A stretch of DNA of 64,000 nt from Cladocopium goreaui (taxonomy: Eukaryota > Sar > Dinophyceae > Suessiales > Symbiodiniaceae). Where the stretch lies: positions 62,001 through 126,000 of the forward strand of contig CAMXCT020001690.1 in assembly GCA_947184155.2 (NCBI GenBank), read 5' to 3'. Positions within the stretch are counted from its first letter, which is position 1. Each line of letters begins with the position of its first letter. Of the stretch, positions 10,657 to 20,105 are shown one piece after another. The notes under the pieces are model-generated. The model was not told the DNA's origin, did not search any database, and was given only the letters and a program-made list of their open reading frames with translations. Both the position numbers and the translations under genes were made by a program.

Positions 10657-12511
10657 GTATCTTCAGCGGGGGTGTGCCACTCAGTGCATTGGAGGATCTT
10701 CTCAAGCGCGCAAAGCTGCGCCACACGGTTTGTTTGGTTCATTTTTTGCGGGGGTGCCTTTGCAGATGTAGGAAATAGGCTTTGGTGCCCCCGCCTTGTC
10801 AGGCGCCGTGCCTTTGGTGTCGGAGCGGCGCGGTGCTTTCAGCACTGTTTCAACAAAAATGCCACGGAACTTTTTTGGAACCATCCGGATTACTTGAGAC
10901 TTATAAGCTTGAGGCCATGTGCAGTTTTTGCCTCAAGAGCAGCATCCCTACTTGTGCTTTTCCATTTGGTGGCTTGGAGGCCTTGGATGAACATGCCGCG
11001 AATGCCAAATGGCATTCAACACACAGTTGGTTTTTCCAATGGCTTCGGCAGCGGCAAGAGAAAGCGGCAAAGCCGCAGACTTTTCCCCGTTGGGCTGACA
11101 TTGCCATGGTTGGAGAAGGTCCGTGCGGCCTACTTGATGTCTGGCTGCGACCTTGCAATCACTTTGTTTGCCGCCCAAAAATTCAGTGGCTTACGCCCAG
11201 AGGACGCTGACTACCCCACGCTGGACTTAGTGGAGGAAATAGCGGTCTCTATGCCTCTTGATGCGAGTATCCGCGTCCGAGTTCGCAAGGAGGTGGCTGA
11301 AGTTTTGTTGGTCAAAGAGATTGAAAAGCTTAATCTTCGAGGAGTGGTTCCAAGTTTGGCGGCTGTGTACGCCATGTACGAAGCATTTGAGCCGTCCAGT
11401 CGCTGCATTGGCTATCGTGGAAGAATTGCATGGGTGCAGCGCTTTCGCAAGCGCTGGGGTTTATCTCGTCGAGCATGGTCGTGCCAACCTGAAATTGAAA
11501 AGGGCAAGGTGGGGCCCCAAATCTGGGGCCGCTGAGCGGCCCCAAAACTAGATCTTTTTTATGTAGGGGAACTAAAACTGGGGTCATTTTGGGGGGCCAG
11601 GAAGTGGGGTCGTTTTCGTTGTGCAGGTGGCAATTTTTTGGCAATGGTTGCAACATTTGCAACGCAGAACTACACTGGACCGACCGCTTCTTTTGTTGAA
11701 CTTAGACGAACTTAGACGAGACTTGCATGCGCTTTCCAGAGAAACCGCGCGTGGGACTGGTAGCGTCCAAAGCTCGTGGTTGGACTTCCCATGCAGGGGC
11801 AAAGCTTCTGAGACGCGGCAGCGCAACATTCGTTGCTGTGCTTTGTGAAAATGAAGCCGTGCAAAAGTGCTTGCCTTCCTTTGTGCTTTGCAACAAGCAC
11901 TTGTGCCCCAAAAAGCTTTACGAAGACTTACTTGCTGCAGCCCCACCTTCCTTATGTATATGGAGATTAGCTTCGTCGTGGAACACATCTGTTGTCATGT
12001 GTGAAATTTTGGAGGTGCTAGCAGCTGCTTTGAGGCCTTGGCAGCAGTTCTGCCAGCCAACTCTGACCATGGACCTGGCTCCGTGCCATCACGCAGTCCG
12101 TGCTGCAAAAGGCACGAAGCCTGCAACTCTTTATAGCTTGCGTGCCAACTGGTCTCACTCCTCAACTTCAGGTGGCAGATGTCTTTTGTTTCAGAGCCTT
12201 CAAGGCTTTTTTTGCTGGTGAAATTCAAAAGCTGCGGGCCGAGGGTCACGAAGTGACCAAAGCCTTGTTTTTCCAGATTTTTTTCAAAGTGCCTGCTTGG
12301 CTGCAGGCACGTTCTTGGGCTAAAGCCTTTCAAGCCATTTGTGCACTTGATGGAAATATCAATCTTTTGACCAAGGACCTTCAAGCACTGGGCTTAGACC
12401 CGACAGTGCAGGATGCCGACGCAATCCCAGATAGCCTCCCTCTGGCCGAGACAACGCTGTACAAGCAAAACATATTCCCTGCTGTTCACTCGTAATTTGG
12501 AGTGAAGATAC
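10657..12511 (+). mobile_element. DDE (pogo-like) DNA transposon, tandem copy 2
   Basis: Same terminal sequences as copy 1: GTATCTTCA at 10657-10665 and TGAAGATAC at 12503-12511. The junction between copies therefore reads as a near-palindrome around 10647-10665. Overall identity to copy 1 is very high, with a handful of small indels. Confidence 0.6.
10672..12495 (+). pseudogene. DDE_1-superfamily transposase, frameshifted (copy 2)
   Basis: Same protein as at 8883-10649. The N-terminal part is better preserved and runs 10672-11535 in one frame, including a helix-rich segment IAWVQRFRKRWGLSRR near 11425 that would suit the DNA-binding part of a CENP-B/pogo-type protein. The LTMDLAPCH and LTPQLQVAD motifs lie near 12065 and 12150. 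The frame change between them, near 12105, is at the same place as in copy 1. An 11 bp tandem duplication at about 11696-11717 (ACTTAGACGA repeated) adds a further break near the first Asp motif. Start codon not determinable. Confidence 0.6.
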
Positions 12512-12514
12512 AGT

Positions 12515-13041
12515 AGCATGAAAGCAACTTCCACTACTGTATCAGCTGCTTGCCGCATGGTTCTGCGGTCCAGAAATCCACCCAGGGTAGCAGTGATATG
12601 TATTGTCTGAATGATTAACCGAAAGGGTCGGGCATCTATTGGCACTGGGGCAAGTCCCGCCTGATCGGTCATGCCTCCATCAGCAGCTGGGACTAAGTAT
12701 AGGTGGTTGACCCACACACCTCGTGTGGACGGGCGACTAAAACCTGCCACTCGGACTATGTCCTCGTACGATGCTGCTAGTGCTGTCAAGAGATGCTGTG
12801 TGATGCGCTGTCCATCCACTTCAACTTGCTGGAGGTCAGCTTCTAAAGTGTTATATATCAACTGCAGGCCATGTGCTTCTTCTGGAAAAAAGGTGACACA
12901 TCCACTCTGCACTAGCCGTACTGTGCGCCTGAGGTCTCGTACAGCCACCATAAGGTCTTGCGCTGCTTCCAAGCTATATAGGATCATCTTTACTGGCATA
13001 GGGAACTGGTGTTCTTCTCCACGGAGTCGCACATAATCCAT
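12515..13041 (-). CDS. Helical protein of the multi-ORF element, hypothetical
   Basis: ATG at 13041 reading left; about 175 residues are unique before the frame runs into the neighbouring transposon end (the nominal stop is at 12394). The protein is mostly predicted helix: an N-terminal KMILYSLEAAQDLMVAVRDL segment, then ADLQQVEVDGQRITQHLLTA. No cofactor or metal motif is seen. It is the last of a minus-strand series (helicase fragment, 14605 ORF, this ORF). Its size and a helical stretch faintly recall the small plus-strand protein at 42335-42748, but the similarity is too weak to claim homology. The C-terminus was probably cut off by the transposon junction near 12511. Confidence 0.45.
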
Positions 13042-13796
13042 GGCAGTACAGGTAAAGCGAGGGGAGGCCCACTACACACAAATATTACTGTCTTGCATTA
13101 GTCGTGAGAGTAAGAGTGAGATGGCAGTTAGCTGATGTTGTTGTCAGTCAGTTGCAATCCCGACACGTCCTTGGTCGGAAAGGCAACGTGACCTACATGG
13201 TTACTTTATTTATGGCAGGCATGTTGAATATTGGATCATGTCGGTCATGCCTCTGAGATGACTATCTCTCTAGGGTATTTCAGCCATTCTGATGGAGGAG
13301 ATATTAGTTATGTGTATATCCCGTTATCACTGAAGTAAACCCCATCTAATCTTCACACTTTTTGACTTGTGGAAGAGCCTAGGACAGCAAGCAAGTAGCC
13401 AATTGTGCATGAGTTAATACCACTGAACAAGGATAGACAAGTTAAATGCGGGTTGGGGTTCATCCTGGAGCCCTTCGTGAACATTCATGATATGCACAAA
13501 CACAGGACTGTCATATAACCCGCTAATAGGTGTGTAGGGGCTGTCGCTTGTTAAACATACCAACTTAGGAGGGATGAAGAACCTGTGAGCAAACACACGC
13601 GCATGTTCACAATGCAGTCACTACCAAAAACGTCACAAGGATGAAAGTGCCCCTACAAGGTGAGCATGTGATGCAGTTCCCTTAAAGGTTATTTGCGTGA
13701 TCAGCGAGAAAAACCACAGGAAGGGCTGACCACTGAGTTCCTCTTTTGGATTTGCTGGCGATCAACTTCACCGGACTTCTGCTAAATCATTGGGCC
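13042..13796. other. Intergenic, with one conserved hairpin
   Basis: No supported ORF. It contains the 24 bp hairpin motif at 13158-13181 that also occurs upstream of the next minus-strand ORF. Confidence 0.4.
13158..13181 (-). promoter_or_regulatory. Repeated hairpin motif upstream of minus-strand ORF
   Basis: TCCCGACACGTCCTTGGTCG followed by GAAA; CCGAC pairs with GTCGG across a 9-base loop. The identical 24 bases occur at 14638-14661. Both copies sit just upstream of minus-strand ORF starts (13041 and 14605). Whether it acts as promoter, processing signal or trans-splice context is unknown. Confidence 0.4.
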
Positions 13797-14605
13797 TCAA
13801 AGGTCGGTGAAGATGGTTGCATAAGCTTCACTGAGGGCATACCAATTTTGCTGTAGTCGGTAAAGTGCTCGGTTAGCTTCTTGGACAAGGTTATTATGTT
13901 GCATTTGCAGCACTTGTATGCCTTCACTGAGTTGGAAGATCCTATCCGCTTCATCTTCATGATAGGAAACTGGCCTGCTATCGCAGCTTGGCACTCTTGC
14001 GAGAGCCGGAAATCAAAGCACGGTCGATCATCTTCATGGACAGCACTGTTGATTCGTGATTGCTCACTCAGTGCAATTCCTTCTAGGGTTGGCTGCAGCG
14101 TTTCAATGCGATTACCTAAGATATTGTAAGCATGCATAATTTCTGCAATAATAGCACAGTGTTGGGCATTCTTTGCAACTATTGCGAAGCGTCTGGAGTT
14201 GGCCCAGCATGCATATCCGTTGTGTCGCACCTCTGCAGCGAAGGGATAGAAACCACCATATCCTGTGATATTCAACCAAGCCTGCAGGTAAACCTCGTCA
14301 CACTCTCGAGGAATGACCTTATGGAATCCATGGGGCAGTGTAGCCCCCATCATTACTGTCGTCTCCTCCGGAAGCCATGACTCATCTTCAGCCCATAGGA
14401 TGTTCCATTTTTCACCATTGAGCCATGTGCATACTTCCATCAAGTTAAATGCCCTACATTCTATGTTGACATTGTGACATAGCCTATGGATAGGATACTT
14501 GCCGCGATGTAGATTTGTCAGCATATTTGGAGTGCTCTGAATGGTTTCGACGTTATAACCTTTCCAGTGGTAGTTCCTCAGAAATGTCATGAGCGCGGTC
14601 GACAT
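13797..14605 (-). pseudogene. ORF1-like protein of the multi-ORF element, frameshifted
   Basis: ATG at 14605. The frame runs about 210 residues with features such as WNILWAEDESWLPEE and VRHNGYACWANSRRFAIVA. Near 13975 the sense switches frame: the continuing frame gives a clear coiled-coil tail (LSEGIQVLQMQHNNLVQEAN and onward) ending near 13797, while the original frame runs on into poor sequence to 13787. It is probably a distant relative of the protein at 43698-45268: both have an F-x-L-x-E...W-x-I segment, an NG-containing stretch followed by aromatic and basic residues, and a C-terminal coiled coil. That is a by-eye alignment only. No enzyme motif seen. Confidence 0.45.
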
Positions 14606-14637
14606 GGCTACGAGGGTGGAGCGTTTGCCAGGTGCAG

Positions 14638-14661
14638 TCCCGACACGTCCTTGGTCGGAAA
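14638..14661 (-). promoter_or_regulatory. Repeated hairpin motif, second copy
   Basis: Identical to 13158-13181 and placed about 33 bp upstream of the ATG at 14605 on the minus strand. Confidence 0.4.
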
Positions 14662-14923
14662 AGCACAGTGGCTTGGCAGCTGAGGGAAACCTGTACTATG
14701 CATGTCGGTGTCAGGCAACAAGTTAGCAACATTGAAGGTAGCAATCATTTGGTCAACTTGTATTGTCTGAACTATGTCTGAGCCGATAGACTACATGTAC
14801 TGGCAAGGTGTTGTGAAATTCGTTACCCTGTATTAAATTCCAGTAGCTGCCGGCATGGGAAAGCTTTAATGTAACATGTCACTCAAGCTGAATACACTCG
14901 TGTTCTTGTTTTCTCGATAGCCG
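14662..14923. other. No gene recognised
   Basis: About 260 bp to the left edge of the inverted helicase fragment. No ORF or repeat supported. Confidence 0.3.
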
Positions 14924-15762
14924 AAAAGAAGTATATACCAGGCAGGGACAGGATTTCCTGTTCTGGGCCAGTCTGTGCTACAACTTGCCCGGTGCGGGCT
15001 TTGTACAGTCCTGAGGGCAGGCACACGTAGGTGGGAAAGGGTGTGCGATCAGCCGCGTAGGCACATAGGACGACTTCAGAGAACGGGAGAGTCTGCTCGG
15101 GGAGCCACTTTATGTTGAGTTGCTAAGCCTGTTTTGACTTCTTGGAGGCGCTCTCTGTTTAGCCAGCGAAGGTCTAACCCCCGCACCAATATTAGACGGT
15201 ATCTCGCCCGCTTCACTTCGTTGGCTTGCTGATCGTGGTATTGGTTGGCGATTGCAAGGGGAGGGAACTCCCAAGCTGGTGCTGAATTCAGTGACCACCG
15301 GCTTAACTGTGCGAGATTCTCTTGTGCTGGGTCAGGATCAAAGTCAGGCCACCCCCATGTCGTTTCTCCTCTCCGGAGGCCCCGGATGCCATATGCAATG
15401 GTCGCAATCACCTGCGTCATGCCCATGAGCCCCATGATGTCTAGCGGGGAGACAAGCAGGGTTAACGATTTGGACCGGGTGAGTCCGACAGTGATTCTGC
15501 CGAGGCAGTCTTCGGTATCTTCTTTAGGGGAGCCATTGGAGTAGTATTTGGCGTTTAAAAATCCGATACTTGGCTGAGCTACGATTGATACCTGTGCTGT
15601 TCCTCCTGCTGAGTTGGCTATTGTTTCTACGCGTAGGGTGCGGGCGTAATCCTTCTTGAGCACGGAGCGGTTCAAGTTGTTCTTGTGATCTGTTGCCGTG
15701 GTCATTACAAACAGTCCATCTGCGAATCCTGCATTGTGAGGGAACGAGTGGAGTACCTCTGA
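14924..15762 (-). pseudogene. Inverted fragment of SF1 helicase C-terminal part
   Basis: Read on the minus strand this matches the plus-strand helicase region 51191-52027 almost base for base. The frame from 15705 reads MTTATDHKNNLNRSVLK and includes TVGLTRSKSLTLL, the helicase motif VI region. A one-base change near 15105 relative to the full copy throws the frame into an early stop at 15076, although the nucleotide match continues to 14924. The adjoining plus-strand segment at 15763 picks up at 52051 of the full copy, so only about 23 bp of the element are missing between the two pieces. Confidence 0.75.
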
Positions 15763-16392
15763 GTTGCCAATCCCAGACCACTTGCCACGCGCGAAAGAGA
15801 CGCCAGTTCAAGGTGTCGCTCTGACTGCACCTGCACCTGGTACGGAACCCAAACGGTCGCCTGAAGAAGAAGCGAGAGACATTCTGGCAACAGCTGCCAA
15901 GAATCAGCCCGAAGATGGGCCAAACACAAGGAGAGCAGCAGTCCGCGCATGTGAGTACTTAAGAGCTATGGTCAACCAATATAAGTCCACCATCCAAGCC
16001 GTGCATATGGCCGCCCGCACCCATACACAAAAAAGCAAGGGCACGGTAGAGCCAGCAGTTGACCATCGCCCGCAAGGAGAAGCCCTCCCAGTCATCTCCT
16101 CAGACCTGACTTCTGAATTGCTGCATTGCTTGTCCACGCTTCCAGACCCATGGCCCCTGGCCAAGATCACCATAGACATGGAGAAGCCGAGCTAGTGGGT
16201 CTCAAAGTTGTGCAGACTCTACTTCGCTGATGAATATGCCAAGCGAACGGTCGGACTTCCCTCACGCAGGCATGTCCCGGACATTGCGGGCGCACTTCGA
16301 ACAGTCCAGACCATCCTCTCAAACTCGAAGTCAAAATGATTGAATTTTTAGCTGAATGGATGGTCACTCTTTTAATGCCAGCATCGCACGTA
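15763..16392 (+). pseudogene. Fragment of polyprotein C-terminal region, fused to the helicase tail
   Basis: Matches 52051-52680 of the full element. In this copy the frame is continuous from the helicase tail (KRSPEEEARDIL at about 15850) straight into the downstream protein (ATAAKNQPEDGPNTRRAAV), with no stop at the position that ends the helicase at 52180 in the full copy. A CAG-to-TAG change ends the frame at 16193-16195. The match breaks off at 16392, where copia element A begins (TG at 16393). Confidence 0.75.
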
Positions 16393-17208
16393 TGAAAGTA
16401 CACCGGTTTGTGCCAAGCCATCGAACTGGATGCGTCGAGATGATGGTGAATTCATCCATGAATTCACGTGGAAATGGACGGCCTACATTGAATAGATTTG
16501 TTTTGGACAAGTGTCATCTGCGGATAAACTATGATGTGTGGTTTTCAACGTTTTCTGGAAGCTTGCATTCTGCACGACGTTTTTGCCGAGTGTCAACAAC
16601 GGTTGAAGATGTTTTTGTGCAAAACAACATTTGCTGAAAACTGGTTTTTGGAGAGTTGCGAAATTTGATGTGGAGATGATGAAGATGGTTTTTGCCATTT
16701 GCATGGCAATTTGGAATGTCGTTTATTGTCTTCGCATGTGCATGCTCGACAACAAACTCCAAACCTTTTTCAACCTGGTTTTATTTCAACAACTTTGTGG
16801 ACGTGAAGTTTTATGGAACTGGTTTTCGTTTTTTTGCTGCATGTGAGCGACTGGAATGGCATGTTTGTGGATGATGTGAAGTTTGTTTTACAACAGTTGC
16901 ATGGCCGATTTTTCACTGGAACTTGGATGACTTTGCTTTCGGAATTTGATGCTCCAGCACGGTGCACGTCAACAAGAAGAATAAAAGCAAGACAGCACGG
17001 TACAGCGGCTGACAGATAGCCGGACAGCTGACTTTGGTTGTTTTCGTGTGCTGAGAAAAAGGAGTTAGAGCGAGGTCAAGTCACTTAATTTGAGTTTGGT
17101 TTGCTTGCGTGTTTTTGCAAGCTTTATCGGCATCGCCGGTGCTGCACGGACCCCAAGCGTAGGTCGACGCGCGCACGCGGCTAGTGGTTGTAAGCCTGAA
17201 TTTTCGCA
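16393..17208 (+). repeat. 5' LTR of copia A
   Basis: Begins TGAAAGTACACC and ends TTTTCGCA, the TG...CA ends usual for LTRs. It is homologous along its whole length to 34845-35675, which lies downstream of element B. An AATAAA at 16980-16985 could be the polyadenylation signal. The bases immediately left (ACGTA) match the interrupted host element, so they are the expected target duplication; the other copy is hidden in the gap. Confidence 0.8.
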
Positions 17209-17226
17209 TGGTAGCGGAGCTTCGGC
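17209..17226 (+). promoter_or_regulatory. Primer binding site, initiator-Met-tRNA type
   Basis: TGGTAGCGGAGC directly follows the LTR end. Its complement ends GCTACCA, and the seven bases AGCGGAG would form the 5' half of a tRNA acceptor stem starting with A, as in eukaryotic initiator tRNA. Copia elements commonly prime with this tRNA. Confidence 0.6.
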
Positions 17227-17248
17227 TCACGCGTAGGACGCGAGTAAG

Positions 17249-20105
17249 ATGATCCAGGGAGGAGGTAATTCAGGAGCTGAGATGCAACCACCAGGATTAG
17301 GAATGCCGATGCCACCAGGTTCGCCGACTAGGCTAGAAGCAGGTCAAGCGAATGGTGCTGAAATGACTTCGCCAACCGGTAATGTAAATGCAGGTGCCCC
17401 AGGTCAGGCAGGGGGAATTCTAGGCACGACAGCTGGGAACTTAGTTGGTGCCGGGAGCTTAGTTGCTGGTCCACAGATGCTGCCGATGACGACTGGGTAT
17501 GGTCCTGAAAGAAGACATGGAGGTCTTATGGATCCGAGAAACTATGGAATGTATGGCCAAAGTAGCCCAAGAAACAATAGCTTGAATGGACAAAGTTTCC
17601 AAGGTTTGACAGGTTGCACAGGTTGTGGGTTTCAACAAGGTGCATGTCAAGGTTTTAGTGGATGCACGGGCTGTGGAGTTCAGCAGGGTGCATGCCAAGG
17701 TTTTCAACAAGGATGTCAAGGATTTCAAGGTTGCACAGGCTGTGGAGTTCAGCAAGGTGCATGTTTCGGAACTGCGTTCAGGTCAAGGCTGTGGTCAAGG
17801 AATGCCATGTGTTTCAGGTCAAGGACAGAACTTGAGTCAAGGTCTAGGTCAGGTAGGACTGGAACGACAAGGACTGACAGGTTGTCAAGGACCGAATGTT
17901 GGCGGTGTAACACCACAGAATGAACGAATGCAGGAAATCCTTAGGATGACGCAAGGTTTGGACCCTATGCAAGTGCTGAGGTTGAGACAGGCATTGGGAG
18001 AGCAGGTGAACCAGGTGAGGGGAGTGCCTGAGTTGTTTGGCCAAAGGGATGGTATGTTCCCAAATGGATACAATCCAATGCACGTAGGAACCAATGGGGA
18101 TAGCACGTTAGACGTTTTTGCACGCTCAGAAAAATGGATAGGTAATCCACCGACACCCGAGACAACGAAATGGAGTAACAGAGAGCTCGAGATCTTGGGC
18201 TGGTCAACCTACATTGGGGATTTGGTAGCGTGGTCGATGCAAGCATCCCTGGAGTTTGGTTCAGAGATAGAACAGGCGTGCAGGTGGCCGACAGCTCTGC
18301 AATGGCAAGAATTAAGTCCTGCACAGAGAGCTAGAAGCAGGAGACTGATGGCAATTCTGAAGGCTGCTTTCAATGGACACCCTCGAACGGTTACTCTAAT
18401 TAATGCCTACTCAGAAGGGGTCAACCTGTTGAGTTCAGATGTGGGAGTAAACCTTGATTTGCAGAGTTCAAATGGGTTTGAATTGATAAGACAACTCACC
18501 ATGGAATACAGTTTGAGAACCCGCAGTGAAGCATTGAGTTTTCGCACGGCCCTTGCGCATAAGAGTTTCAGTTTGCATGCCAGTGAGACAAGCCCAAGCA
18601 CTGTTGTGACGGACACCATCCGGAAGATTGACTATGAGAATGCACGCTATGGCAAGCTCTTGGGTACTCTTGCAAGTTCAATTGATGCCACTGGGCTGCA
18701 AGTTGCAGAGGCAGACTTAGTTGCAGTGTTGTTGAGGTCACTGCCTGAAAGTGTCAGAACGTTTTGTCTGCATCATACCAGTGGGGAAACGTACCAAAGT
18801 TTTAGAGCTGCAGCGTTGAGATGGGAACAGCAACAAAGGGCTTTTGCAGAATTCCAACCCAAGAAACAGTTGTACCAGCTAGGGAATGAGTCTGAAGGTG
18901 CAGCGGAGTACTATGACATGACAACTAGCGATGGTAATGGGGATTGGAATTTGGATGCAGTAGGAAACTCAGGGCATAGGTGCACGAAATGCGGGAGTAG
19001 GAAGCATGGTGCAAGCATGTGTGATGCTGATTTGACAAAAGTGCGTTGTTTCAAGTGCCAGAAATTTGGTCACATCTCGGCCAACTGCCCAGACAAGAGT
19101 GTAAAGGGCAAGGGCGACGGGAAAGGGGTGATCAAAGGCAAAGGAAAGACAAAAGGAAAGAGCAAAGGCAAGGCAAAAGGTAAAGGTTTTGGAAAGAAAG
19201 GAAAAATGAATGAACTCGGTTATGCAGAGGAAACCGATGGAATGGACGAGTGGTATCAAGATGATGGGTCATGGTGGAGTGACCAAACGTGGCTGCAAGC
19301 GTCACAGGTGTGGAATGAAACCTGGAGTGACTGGAATGAGGGTTGGACAGCTGACTGGACTGATGGACAATGGACAGAGGATTGGACCTGGACTGGTCAA
19401 GAATCCCAGCAAGAGTATGCAAGCAGTAGTCAGCGACCCGAGAACAGTGAAATTCAGTCATTGGTTTTGAGCCCCTTAATTGGAAGAATTTTTGGGGAAA
19501 TTTCCACCGGTTTAGTTTTGCAAGAGGCAATGGATGAGCTTGGCAGCAGTAACAGTCATAGCTCTTGGGGAGACAGTGTTTGTGTTGTTTCTGCAAGTGG
19601 TTTATCATGTCCTTTTAATGTAGGGCCACCTATGTGCCAATGTGACAACTGTGAGTTTCAGGATTGGCAGTTAGGAAGAGCGATGGACAGACACCAACAG
19701 ATGTTGCAGAAGATGACACATCTTTTCGAGAGTTTGCCACCGTTTTTTGAAATTTTGCCTGCACAGTTTTTTGATGATCCAGAACTCGTTTTTGCTGAAA
19801 CAGATGCATGTTCAGTTGTTTTTGATCAACCTGGGAATTTGGGAGATGAAATTGATTTTAGCAGCAGTGATGAAGACAGTGACGAACGCCACTGTTTGTG
19901 GGATCTCAACTTTGGCTGGTTTGGTTGTGGTGCAGGAACTGAGGACTCAGGATTCCTCTGTGGACTTCTTCAACGAGAATCCAGTTGCACGACACCTCCA
20001 AATCTGCATGAGCCGTGGTTTTTGGGTTTGCAAGGCGAAGGTTCCACAGGTGATGCTGCAGAGTTTTCCCAAGGGTTGGTTTCCTTAACAGCAGGGTTGT
20101 TTTAA
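17249..20105 (+). pseudogene. Gag of copia A, frameshifted
   Basis: ATG at 17249. The N-terminal part is Gly/Gln/Met-rich and contains three GCTGCGxQQGAC repeats (17605-17765). The frame shifts near 17765 and continues in the frame ending at 20105. The central region (about 18110-18880) is the helical copia Gag core. Two CCHC zinc knuckles follow (CTKCGSRKHGASMC and CFKCQKFGHISANC, about 18981-19090). Next comes a KGKGK-type basic tract, then a Trp/Asp-rich stretch (WSDWNEGWTADWTDGQW). The frame ends early at 20105 because four bases present in element B (GATG at 27674) are missing. In B this region runs on into the protease. Gag packages element RNA; this copy is broken. Confidence 0.8.
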
